Shown here: one piece after another, positions 25,729 to 33,793 of the stretch | Layout of the letters: the number at the start of each line of letters is the position of its first letter | Numbering within the stretch: the stretch's first letter is position 1 | NCBI GenBank assembly: GCA_029945445.1 | Contig: JAQSCO010000014.1 | Location: 62,001-126,000, forward strand | Direction: 5' to 3' | DNA from: Lacunisphaera sp. | GTDB lineage: Bacteria > Verrucomicrobiota > Verrucomicrobiia > Opitutales > Opitutaceae | DNA: 64,000 nucleotides | The notes under the pieces: generated by a model | Told to the model about the DNA's origin: nothing | What the model saw: only the letters and a program-made list of their open reading frames with translations | Databases searched by the model: none | Program-made: the position numbers and the translations under genes

Positions 25729-26424
25729 TCAAGCCTTCACGACCTGGGTGCCGGCGATGAGGTCGTGAATGCAACGCTTGTCGTCGCGGAAGATGAAGCA
25801 GAGGTCGACCAAGGTGTAGATACCGCCGATCATCGGGATGGCGCCAATGATCCCGTTGACGAACGCGCGGAGCAGCCAGACTTTCACGAACCCTGGGTTG
25901 GATTCGTCGGGGTAGGTCACGATCTTGATGCCGAGAAATTTTTTCCCGAGGGTCTGGCCCCGGGTGACGAGCAGGTAGATCTGGATGATCACCAGGGCGA
26001 GGATACTGACCCCGAGCACCACGAGGCCGGCGACCATCAGTGCCGGATTGGGGCTGCGGGTTCCCTTGGAGAGCACGCCGGCGGCAAGCATCATGCCACC
26101 TCCGGGCAGGGCGAGGGCGCAGCCGATCAGGGCGTCGAGTATCACCGCCCCCAGCCGCTCCCAGCGGCCGGCGAGTTCGCCCCCGGTCGCGGCGCCCACC
26201 GCATCCGCGGTGCTGCCCGGAGCCAGCGTGGGGGCGGCTGCAGGTGACGGCATCGTTTCGCCGCCGGCGAATTCCGCGAATTCCCCCAAGGGTTTCCATT
26301 CTGTCTCGCCGTCGCGGCGGGCCTTGGTCTGCCGGTTGGCGCGCCCGCCGGTGATCCACGCCGCAATCTTGTCGGCCGCCACCGGCCCGTATTCCTTTCC
26401 GTCCGCGCCCAGGATGGTGAACAT
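25729..26424 (-). CDS. GYF_2-RDD membrane protein
   Basis: 231-aa protein. An N-terminal GYF_2-type domain (MFTILGADGKEYGPVAADKIAAWITGG, about residues 1-50) is followed by an Ala/Pro linker and a C-terminal RDD domain with three hydrophobic helices, including VILDALIGCALALP, YLLVTRGQTLGKKFLGIKIV and a final DLCFIFRDDKRCIHDLIAGTQVV. GYF_2 modules are thought to bind peptides and RDD domains are membrane modules of unclear function. The start at MFTILG is set by the GYF domain; the open frame further upstream is non-conserved and runs to an inverted repeat. Confidence 0.82.
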   Translation of the reverse strand: MFTILGADGKEYGPVAADKIAAWITGGRANRQTKARRDGETEWKPLGEFAEFAGGETMPSPAAAPTLAPGSTADAVGAATGGELAGRWERLGAVILDALIGCALALPGGGMMLAAGVLSKGTRSPNPALMVAGLVVLGVSILALVIIQIYLLVTRGQTLGKKFLGIKIVTYPDESNPGFVKVWLLRAFVNGIIGAIPMIGGIYTLVDLCFIFRDDKRCIHDLIAGTQVVKA

Positions 26425-26534
26425 AGTGGCGGCAGGCTGCCCGCCCGGCGGCGCGAGGTCAACGCCGCACTCGCCCCAACACCCGGGCCGTGGCCCCAGT
26501 CCACCCGATCCAGCTCCCTCCCACTCCCGAGCCA

Positions 26535-26601
26535 TAGTATACTATTAGTTGACAATGAAAACTGGGGGCCGCCCGTGGGTATGTCAACTAATAGTATACT
26601 A
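26535..26601. repeat. Long AT-rich inverted repeat with variable core, copy 2
   Basis: Arms of 20 bp (26535-26554 and 26582-26601) are identical to those at 12827-12896 and flank an unrelated 27-bp GC-rich core. Both copies share short conserved edges of the core (an A after the left arm and TA before the right arm). It lies between the divergent 5' end of the GYF-RDD gene and the 3' end of rsgA. Confidence 0.8.
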
Positions 26602-26634
26602 AGGCTCGGGAGAGCGGGCCCGCCTTTGGCGTGT

Positions 26635-27717
26635 TCATTCCTCGCCGGATTTTTCGCGGACGCGCTGGCGAAGGCTCTTGGTGAGCTTCTTGTGGTGGGA
26701 CTTGTGCTGCTGCTGGGCGGCGCGGTCCACGCGCCGGACCTCGTGGGCGGTGGCGCGGCCCATGCGCAGGTAACTCTGCCAGCGGGCCCCCTCGAGCGTG
26801 CCGTCGGCCAGCGCCGCCTGGATGGCGCAGCCGGGCTCGACGGTGTGGCTGCAGTCGCCGAAACGGCACTGCGCGGCGAGGGCGGCGACGTCCGCGAAGG
26901 CCGTCGCGACGCCCGCGGCCGCGTCCCACGGCTGCAGTTCGCGCATGCCGGGCGTGTCGATGACGATCACGCCGTTCGGCGCCACCAGCAGTTCGCGTTG
27001 CGTCGTCGTGTGGCGGCCCTTGCCATCGACGTCGCGCACGTCCCCGGTGTTCTGCAGGTTTTCGCCGACGAGGCGGTTGATCAGGGTGGATTTCCCGACG
27101 CCCGATGAGCCGAGCAGGGCGATGGTCGAGCCAGGCGTGAGGTAAGACGCGAGGGCCTTCAGGCCGCGACGCGTCTGCGCGCTGACGAGAAAGACCGGCA
27201 CCGCCGGCGCGACGGTGGCGATCTCGGCCGGGATTTGCCCGGCGTCCTCGTCGGCGAGGTCGGCCTTGTTGAGCAGAATGACCGGCTGCGCGCCGCTGGA
27301 CCAGGCGGCGGCGAGATAGCGCTCGAGGCGGTGCAGGTGGTAGTTCCCGTCGAGCGCGCTGACGAGGAACACGGTGTCGACGTTGGCGGCGACGATCTGC
27401 TCGACCTCCTCGAGGCCGGCGGCCTTGCGGGAAAATTTCGTGCGGCGCGGGAGGACGGCGTGGATATAGACGCGGGTTTCCTCACCCTCCTGCGGGGTCA
27501 CCGCCACCCAGTCGCCGATCGCGGGAAAGTCAGCCTGGGCCTTGGCCGTGTTGATGAACTTGCCCGAGCACGCGCCGAGCTTGGCGCCGAACTCGCCCGT
27601 GACCTCGTAGTAACCCTTGAGTTCGAGCGTGACGCGGCCGGGCACGCAGCCCTCCGCCGCGAGGGGTGCGAAGGCCGCCGCGAAGTGGTCGTTCCAGCCG
27701 AGTTCAGCCAGCGTCAT
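26635..27717 (-). CDS. rsgA: Ribosome small-subunit-dependent GTPase A
   Basis: 360-aa circularly permuted GTPase that helps late maturation of the 30S subunit. Motif order is the permuted one: NKAD at 150-153 (G4), GSSGVGKST at 203-211 (G1), DTPG at 254-257 (G3). A C-terminal zinc knuckle (C284, C289, H291, C297) and a basic tail follow. An N-terminal OB-fold occupies about residues 25-95. The gene overlaps the YhbY-like gene by 14 bp, a sensible pairing of two ribosome-assembly factors. Confidence 0.96.
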   Translation of the reverse strand: MTLAELGWNDHFAAAFAPLAAEGCVPGRVTLELKGYYEVTGEFGAKLGACSGKFINTAKAQADFPAIGDWVAVTPQEGEETRVYIHAVLPRRTKFSRKAAGLEEVEQIVAANVDTVFLVSALDGNYHLHRLERYLAAAWSSGAQPVILLNKADLADEDAGQIPAEIATVAPAVPVFLVSAQTRRGLKALASYLTPGSTIALLGSSGVGKSTLINRLVGENLQNTGDVRDVDGKGRHTTTQRELLVAPNGVIVIDTPGMRELQPWDAAAGVATAFADVAALAAQCRFGDCSHTVEPGCAIQAALADGTLEGARWQSYLRMGRATAHEVRRVDRAAQQQHKSHHKKLTKSLRQRVREKSGEE

Positions 27718-28018
27718 CGGCGAGCAGCTTGGAGCCTTCGGCGCCGGCGCGCCAGAACAGAGCCGTGTGGCCGACCGCGCCGACGCACTCGCTGCCGGTG
27801 GCCGCGGCCAGCGCGGTATGCAGGGCCGCGCGCGCGTGCCGGTCCTGGCCGCCGCTGAAACGCAGCTTCACCAGCTCGCGTTTTGCCAGCTCGCGGTCGA
27901 GCTGCGCCACAACGGCGGGAGCGGCGCCCTCGCGGCCGATGTGCTGGGTGTCGGGCATCGTCTGGCCAAGGCCGCGGAGTTTGGTGCGCTGGGCGCCGGT
28001 GAGGGCGGTGGGATTCAT
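27704..28018 (-). CDS. yhbY: YhbY/CRM-domain RNA-binding protein
   Basis: 104-aa single CRM (CRS1-YhbY) domain. It opens LTGAQRTKLRGLGQTM, has the GREG loop in place of the usual G-x-x-G core (HIGREGAAPAV) and continues LAKRELVKLRFSG. YhbY binds pre-50S ribosomal RNA. Length matches the family. It is translationally coupled to rsgA. Confidence 0.9.
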   Translation of the reverse strand: MNPTALTGAQRTKLRGLGQTMPDTQHIGREGAAPAVVAQLDRELAKRELVKLRFSGGQDRHARAALHTALAAATGSECVGAVGHTALFWRAGAEGSKLLADDAG

Positions 28019-28060
28019 CCGTTCCGACTAAGGGCCCGCCCGCCCGAGGCCAAGGTGTTT

Positions 28061-29023
28061 CTACGCCGCCAGCACCTCGGCGAACATCGCCCGGGCCACG
28101 TTGCTGCCCGAGAGGATGATACCGACGCGCTGGCCGCGCAGCGTTTCGCGCTCCTGCAGCAGGGCCGCGAGGGCGGCGGCACCCGCGCCCTCGGCGACGT
28201 TGTGGGTATCGGAGAACAGCGCGCGCATCGCGGCCCCGACTTCGGTATCGGCGACCTGCACGACATGGTCCGTGCCGGCCAACATGGCCTGCAACGCCTC
28301 CGCGTGCGGCGTGCGGCAGGCGAGGCAATCGGCGAGCCGCGGGTTGGCCGCGTGGGAGATGGCGCGGCGGGCGGCGAACGACAGGGCATACATGGGCGCG
28401 TGCGCCGAGACGACGCCGACGACCCTGGTGCGCAAGCCGAGCGCATCGCGCGCGGCCATCACGCCGCAGATGCCCGAGCCCATGCCGATGGGCACGTAGA
28501 CGGTGGCGAGCGGCGGCGCGCCGCGGAAAAACTCCAGCGCATAAGTCGCGACGCCGGGAATGAGCCCGCGGTCCATCGACGGCATGGCGAACAGGCCGTG
28601 CTCGGCAGCCAGCCGCTGCGAATGTTCGAGCGCCGATTGGAAATCCTCCCCGTGCTCGACCAGTTCCGCGCCGAGCGCGCGCATCGCGGCGTTCTTCTCC
28701 GGGTCATTGCCCTTGGGCACGACAATCACCACGCGCAGGCCGTGGCGGCGCGCGGCGAAGGCGACGGATTGCCCGTGGTTGCCCCGGGTGGCGGCGATGA
28801 CCCCGCGCAGGCCGGGTTGCGCGCGCTTGAGCCGGTCGAAGAACACGAGCCCGCCGCGGACCTTGAACGCACCGAGCGGCGTGTGGTTCTCGTGCTTGAC
28901 CCAGACCTCGAGCCCGGTGCGGGCGTTGAGCAGCGGCCAGCTGATCTGCGGGGTCGGCGGCATCACCTGGTGGATGAGGGCGGCGGCGGATTCGATTTCC
29001 GGGAGGGAGGGCAGAGAGAACAT
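28061..29023 (-). CDS. Threonine/serine dehydratase-like PLP enzyme
   Basis: 320-aa fold-type II PLP enzyme. The cofactor Lys is K54 in HTPLGAFKVRGG, the substrate loop is ATRGNHGQSVAF, and a Gly-rich phosphate loop (IGMGSGICG) follows. There is no C-terminal ACT regulatory domain, so it resembles catabolic threonine dehydratase or serine racemase-type proteins rather than biosynthetic IlvA. The ATG giving MFSLPSLPEI was chosen because the upstream in-frame extension is arginine-rich shadow sequence. Confidence 0.88.
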   Translation of the reverse strand: MFSLPSLPEIESAAALIHQVMPPTPQISWPLLNARTGLEVWVKHENHTPLGAFKVRGGLVFFDRLKRAQPGLRGVIAATRGNHGQSVAFAARRHGLRVVIVVPKGNDPEKNAAMRALGAELVEHGEDFQSALEHSQRLAAEHGLFAMPSMDRGLIPGVATYALEFFRGAPPLATVYVPIGMGSGICGVMAARDALGLRTRVVGVVSAHAPMYALSFAARRAISHAANPRLADCLACRTPHAEALQAMLAGTDHVVQVADTEVGAAMRALFSDTHNVAEGAGAAALAALLQERETLRGQRVGIILSGSNVARAMFAEVLAA

Positions 29024-29219
29024 GACCCGGGAAGCCGAAACCCTGCCGGCGCGGGCGTCAACCCGCGCCCCACGGTATCGGTGGTTTTTCCCGCAATGAG
29101 TCCCGGGGGCCGCGAGCCGCCGAAAAGCCCCAAAAGGAGTATATGGCCCCCGCAACCCGTGCCTGACTTTGGGCAAAGAATGCTGAGAGCGAAGGCGCTG
29201 CGTGGATTATGCTAGGGGC

Positions 29220-30041
29220 ATGCTGCTCAAGGCCCACCGATCCTTGCCGGTGGGGAAAGTCAGTCCGACCAACCTCCCCGCGCCCGCCGTCATCCGTCCC
29301 ACCCCGCCCGGAGCCGCCGCCTTGCGTTCGGCGCAAGCCAAACCGGCCTTCCACTACCATGGCGTCCCGCGCGCGTCGCGCCTCTACTGGATGGCGGCTG
29401 CCTTGGTCTCGATCGGCCTGCATGCCGGATTGATCCTGGGCTTCAACCGCCATGTGGTCCCCCCAAAAGTGGCGCCGCGAAAGGACGAGGTGATCGAGAT
29501 GATCGCGATGCCCGACCTGCATGAGGATGAGGAAAAGAAGGTCGAGGAGTTGAATGACGATGAGCCCGCGCCGCCCAGCGTCCAGGTGCCCACGCTGCAG
29601 GACGTGCCCCTGAGCCTGACCGAGTCGACCTTCACGCAGCTGATCGATCCCACCGTGCCGACGAAGATCGAGGGAGCCGGCAGTGTCATGGCCATCCCGC
29701 TCAACATCCAGCGCGGCAAGCCGGATGTGAGCGGCATCAAGGATCTCTTCAACATCGCGGACCTCGACCGCAAGCCCGAGCCCATCGTGCAGACGCCACC
29801 GGTTTTCCCCTACGAGTTGAAGCAGACGACGACCGAGGCGCGGGTCCGGGTCGGCTTCATCGTGACCTCCAAGGGCGACGTGATCATGCCCTATATAATT
29901 TCCAGCACCCATCCCGGTTTCGAGCGTTCCACCCTGGATGCGGTATCGAAATGGAAGTTCAAGCCGGGCCAGCGCGGCGGCCGCAAGGTCAACACCCGCG
30001 TGGAGCAGCCGATCGACTTCCAGGTGTCCGAGGGCGATTGA
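29220..30041 (+). CDS. TonB-like energy transducer
   Basis: 273-aa protein with a long N-terminal cytoplasmic stretch (residues 1-55), one membrane helix (about 56-76, YWMAAALVSIGLHAGLILGF), an acidic/Pro region and a C-terminal TonB domain (about 185-268; VGFIVTSKGDVIMP and STLDAVSKWKFKPG). It would couple inner-membrane energy to outer-membrane receptors. No exbB/exbD are adjacent. The ATG start is preferred over an in-frame GTG 18 bp earlier. Confidence 0.85.
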   Translation: MLLKAHRSLPVGKVSPTNLPAPAVIRPTPPGAAALRSAQAKPAFHYHGVPRASRLYWMAAALVSIGLHAGLILGFNRHVVPPKVAPRKDEVIEMIAMPDLHEDEEKKVEELNDDEPAPPSVQVPTLQDVPLSLTESTFTQLIDPTVPTKIEGAGSVMAIPLNIQRGKPDVSGIKDLFNIADLDRKPEPIVQTPPVFPYELKQTTTEARVRVGFIVTSKGDVIMPYIISSTHPGFERSTLDAVSKWKFKPGQRGGRKVNTRVEQPIDFQVSEGD

Positions 30042-30056
30042 CGCAGGCGGACTCTG

Positions 30057-30755
30057 CTACGTCGCCGCGAACGTGCCCGGCGGCACCTCGCGCCACTGGC
30101 CGACGGGCAGGCCGCCCAGTTCGAGCGGACCAAAACGCGCGCGGTGCAACGCGAGGACCTCCACGCCCTGACTCGCGAACATCCGGCGCACCTGGTGGTA
30201 GCGCCCCTCGGTCAGCGTCAGCTCGGCCTCGCGTGGTGAAAGGATTTTCAATGCGGCGGGCGCGCACGGGTCCTTCTCATCCTTGAGCAGGAGGGTGCCG
30301 CTGGCGAAAAGCGGGATGAGCGCGCGCGAAACCTCGGCGCTCAGCGTGGCGCGGTAGACTTTCGGCACCTTGTGCTTCGGCGAGGTCAGCCGGTGCACGA
30401 GCTCAGTCTGGTCGGTGAGCAGCAGCAGGCCGCTCGTGTCCTTGTCGAGCCGGCCGATGCTCGTGACCGCGGGGTTGCGCCCGCGCCAGCGCAGCGGGAG
30501 CAGCGAATAGACATTCGGGCCCTCGCGTTCGTCGTGGGAGCAGACGAGCCCGGCCGGCTTGTGCAGCAGGAGCAGCAGGCCGTCGGGGTGGTCGAGCGGC
30601 TCGCCGTCGACGCGGACGTCGGCGGGGTCGGCCTTGGCGCCAAAATCATCCACCACCACGCCGCGCACGGTCACCCGGCCGGCCTGGATCCAGGCGCGCG
30701 CCTCGCGGCGGGAGCAATAGCCGAGGTTGGCGAGGAGTTGGTCGAGCCGGCGCAT
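30057..30755 (-). CDS. RsuA/RluB-family pseudouridine synthase
   Basis: 232-aa enzyme. An N-terminal S4 RNA-binding domain (MRRLDQLLANLGYCSRREARAWI) is followed by the RsuA-type catalytic domain with the catalytic Asp in GRLDKDTSGLLLLT and the LTLTEGRYHQVRRMFA motif. It probably modifies a single uridine in 16S or 23S rRNA; which one cannot be said. The start at MRRLDQ is fixed by the S4 domain. Confidence 0.93.
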   Translation of the reverse strand: MRRLDQLLANLGYCSRREARAWIQAGRVTVRGVVVDDFGAKADPADVRVDGEPLDHPDGLLLLLHKPAGLVCSHDEREGPNVYSLLPLRWRGRNPAVTSIGRLDKDTSGLLLLTDQTELVHRLTSPKHKVPKVYRATLSAEVSRALIPLFASGTLLLKDEKDPCAPAALKILSPREAELTLTEGRYHQVRRMFASQGVEVLALHRARFGPLELGGLPVGQWREVPPGTFAAT

Positions 30756-30813
30756 GGGGCCACTCACGGTGGAAATTTGTCGTCCGGCAAGCCGGTTCGC
30801 GCGTAGTAGAGGC

Positions 30814-31935
30814 ATGCTCAAAGTGTTGCTCCTCCTGCTGGCGCTGCTGGCGGCCCTCGTGTCGCTGCTCACGCTGGTGCGCGCGCCGGACTATGTGTGG
30901 ACCTGGAAGCTGGCGATTGCCGTGAGCGAGTTCGGCCACTGGCTTGTGCTGCTGCCGCTCGCGCTGGCCTTGGTCGCTTGCCTCGGCTCGGCGGGCGCAG
31001 GGCGAATCGGCACCCTCATCCTGTGCGGGCTGGCGACCACGGCCTTGCTGCGGCCGGCGTTCAGCGCCTGGCGGCTGGACCCAGGGGCGTTTTCCTGGGC
31101 GCGGCTCTATGCGCATGCGTCGCCCGCACCGGTAATAGTGCGGACGGAGGTCTTCGCCCGGCCGGAAGGACAGGAGTTGAAGGTGGATTTCTATTCGCCG
31201 GCCTACGCGAAGGACGTCCGGGAAAAACCGCGGCCCTGCCTCGTCGTCATCCACGGCGGCGGCTGGGACGGCGGCGACCGCACGCAGCTCGCCGAGTGGA
31301 ATGCCCGGTTCGTCGCGCAGGGCTGGGCCGTGGCGGCTGTCAGCTACCGGCTCGCGCCGCAATTCATCTGGCCGGCGCAGCGCGACGACGTGCTCGCCGC
31401 CGTCGCGTGGCTCAAGGCGAACGCCGTGCGCCTGGGCATCGACCCGACGCGGCTTGTGCTGCTCGGGCGTTCCGCCGGCGGGCAGCTCGCCGCCGCGGTC
31501 GGCTACGGCGCGCACGACCCCGCGATCCGCGGCGTCATTGCGCTCTACGCACCGCACGACATGCCGTTCGCGTGGTCGGTCTCGCGCGAGGACGATGCCC
31601 TGAACTCCATCAAGCTCATGCGGCAGTATTTCGGCGGCCCGCCCGACACGCCCGAGCGACGCGCGCGTTACGAGTCGGCGAGCGGACAATTGCTCGCGAC
31701 GAAGGATTCCCCGCCGACCCTGCTGATCCACGGCGTGCCCGACACGCTTTCCTGGTATCGGCACAGCGAGCGGCTGGCCGCCCGGCTGCGGGAGCTCGGC
31801 GTGGCGCACACGCACCTACAACTGCCGTGGGCGACGCACGGGTTTGATTTCAACCCCGACGGGCCCGGCGGTCAGCTGGCCGACCACGCCATTGCGCAGT
31901 TTCTGGCCGCGAATGGGCCGGCCCGGCGGCGCTGA
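30814..31935 (+). CDS. Membrane-anchored alpha/beta hydrolase (HSL/esterase type)
   Basis: 373-aa protein. Three hydrophobic helices in residues 1-85 anchor a C-terminal alpha/beta hydrolase of the hormone-sensitive-lipase group, with oxyanion motif HGGGW at 147-151, nucleophile S220 in GRSAGG, and the His of WATHGF near the end. A carboxylesterase acting at the membrane or periplasm is likely; substrate unknown. It is divergent from the pseudouridine synthase gene. Confidence 0.88.
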   Translation: MLKVLLLLLALLAALVSLLTLVRAPDYVWTWKLAIAVSEFGHWLVLLPLALALVACLGSAGAGRIGTLILCGLATTALLRPAFSAWRLDPGAFSWARLYAHASPAPVIVRTEVFARPEGQELKVDFYSPAYAKDVREKPRPCLVVIHGGGWDGGDRTQLAEWNARFVAQGWAVAAVSYRLAPQFIWPAQRDDVLAAVAWLKANAVRLGIDPTRLVLLGRSAGGQLAAAVGYGAHDPAIRGVIALYAPHDMPFAWSVSREDDALNSIKLMRQYFGGPPDTPERRARYESASGQLLATKDSPPTLLIHGVPDTLSWYRHSERLAARLRELGVAHTHLQLPWATHGFDFNPDGPGGQLADHAIAQFLAANGPARRR

Positions 31936-31936
31936 A

Positions 31937-33667
31937 TCATTTGCCGCGCATGGCCGCGACCTGCCTGGGCGTGACCGTGTTGGCCGCGGGGGAGAAGTTC
32001 CTCCGCAGGTAGTTCACCAAGCTCGCGATCTCCTCGTCGTTGTAGGCGAGGGCGAAGGGCGGCATGATGTTGTTGAACTTCTCGCGGTCGGCCGGCAGCA
32101 CGGCGGCGGGGCCGCGCAGGATCACATCGATCAGGCGGCGCGCATCGCCGGCGACGACGGCGCTGCCGATGAGCGGCGGCTGCATGCCGGGCACGCCGCT
32201 GCCGTTGGGCATGTGGCACGCGGCGCAGACCTGCAGGAAGATTTTCCCGCCGGGCGTGTCGGCCCCGATGGGCGGCGGGGTTTGCGCGGCGACGGTCACG
32301 GGCGACGGGCCCGCAGTAGCGGGCGCGGACTCGCCGGTGTAGATAATGCGCCAGATGCGGCCCTTCTCCGTCTCGCTTACGTAGAGCGAACCGTCGGGGC
32401 CGACGGCGACGCCGCCCGGCCGGAAGCGCGCGTCCCGGGTGTTCGTGAAATAATCCACGCCCGCAAAGCCATCCGCGAAGGTCTCGTAGGCGCCGGTGGG
32501 CAGGCCCTTCGCGTCGAACGGCACGAAGGCGATCTTGTAGCCGGCCTGCGCGCGCGGCGCTCGGTTCCATGAGCCGTGGAAGGCGACGAACAGGCCGTTG
32601 CGGTAGTGCGCGGGGAACTGCGTGCCGCTGTAGAGCGTCATCTGCAGCGGCGCCCAGTGCGCGGGAAACGCGACGACGGGCTGGTCGAACCGCGGGTTGT
32701 CGTCGCGCTTGCGGTTGTCGCCGCCGTATTCCGGGCCGACCATGCGCGCCTTCTTGATGGGATCCCAGTAGGTGTAGGGCCAGCCGAGGTCGGCGCCCTC
32801 CTTCAGCCGGTGCATCTCCTCGGCGTCGCGCTCGGCGTTGTCGAGGTCGTCGTAATACGCGGGCGCGATCGTGTTCATCTGGTCGCGGCCCATCATCACC
32901 ATGAAGAATTCGTGCGCGGTCGGGTGCCAGGCGAGCGCGAGCGAATGGCGGTGCCCGGTGGAGAAGCGGACGCCGTCGGCCTGCGTCTGGTTGAGCTTGT
33001 GCGGGTCGAAGCGCCAGAAACCGCCGTAGGTTTTCTGGAATTCCTCCACCTCCGCCGGCGTCTTGCCCTTGGCCCCGAGGCGGCGGTCGCCGTCACTGTA
33101 GACGTTGTAGGGCGAGCCGACCTCGACGATCATCCGGCCCCGGTCGTCGAAGGCGAAGGCCTTGGCGTCGTGGTCTTTTTCGGCGGGCAGGTCCCGCACC
33201 ACGGTCTGCATCCCGCCGCTGGGCAAGAGTTCACCGAAGACGTAGGGGTAGCGGTAGACGGCGGTGCGGCTCGAGTGGTAGAGCCACGCGTCGTGGATCA
33301 TGATGTGGGTGCCGCCGTCGCCGGGGCCGAATTCCTTGATCATGTCCGCGCGGCCGTCGCCGTCGGTGTCGCGCAGGGCCAGGATGCCGCCGTGAAGGAG
33401 CTTGGCGTAGAGGTCGCCGTTGGGCGCGACGGTGATGAAGCGCAGGTGCTCGTCATTCTTGCCGGATTTGCGGCCGACGACGAGGTTGTCCGCGACGACG
33501 AGCGCGCGGAAGCCGGGCGGCAGGCTGATGCCGCCGTCGTCGGGATCGGGCTTGGGCAGGGCGCCCGCCTGCGCCAAGGCTTCGGCGCGGCAAGCCACGG
33601 TCGGGTTGAGCGCCAGCAGGACGACGCCGACGAGCAAAAGAGAGGGGGTGTGGAGCAGCTTTGACAT
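31937..33667 (-). CDS. PQQ-type sugar/sorbosone dehydrogenase with C-terminal cytochrome c
   Basis: 576-aa exported protein. After a signal peptide (to about residue 28) comes a sorbosone dehydrogenase-like beta-propeller (LPPGFRALVVADNL, WHPTAHEFFMV, EGADLGWPYTYWDP, FVAFHGSWNR, PGGVAVGPDGSLYVSETEKGRIWRI) and then a class I cytochrome c with CAACH. It likely oxidises a sugar or alcohol with PQQ and passes electrons to its own haem. PQQ synthesis genes are not in the window, so the cofactor is inferred from the family. It is convergent with, and 1 bp from, the hydrolase gene. Confidence 0.88.
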   Translation of the reverse strand: MSKLLHTPSLLLVGVVLLALNPTVACRAEALAQAGALPKPDPDDGGISLPPGFRALVVADNLVVGRKSGKNDEHLRFITVAPNGDLYAKLLHGGILALRDTDGDGRADMIKEFGPGDGGTHIMIHDAWLYHSSRTAVYRYPYVFGELLPSGGMQTVVRDLPAEKDHDAKAFAFDDRGRMIVEVGSPYNVYSDGDRRLGAKGKTPAEVEEFQKTYGGFWRFDPHKLNQTQADGVRFSTGHRHSLALAWHPTAHEFFMVMMGRDQMNTIAPAYYDDLDNAERDAEEMHRLKEGADLGWPYTYWDPIKKARMVGPEYGGDNRKRDDNPRFDQPVVAFPAHWAPLQMTLYSGTQFPAHYRNGLFVAFHGSWNRAPRAQAGYKIAFVPFDAKGLPTGAYETFADGFAGVDYFTNTRDARFRPGGVAVGPDGSLYVSETEKGRIWRIIYTGESAPATAGPSPVTVAAQTPPPIGADTPGGKIFLQVCAACHMPNGSGVPGMQPPLIGSAVVAGDARRLIDVILRGPAAVLPADREKFNNIMPPFALAYNDEEIASLVNYLRRNFSPAANTVTPRQVAAMRGK

Positions 33668-33793
33668 CGACCGCGAGTCTGGCCGCCTGCGCCGCGGAGG
33701 CAAGCGACACGCGGCTTCCATCGGTGGGCGCACCGCGGGGCGAGAGATTAGGCTGGCGTCCAGAGAGGGGATGCGGGATGCGTTTCACCTACT

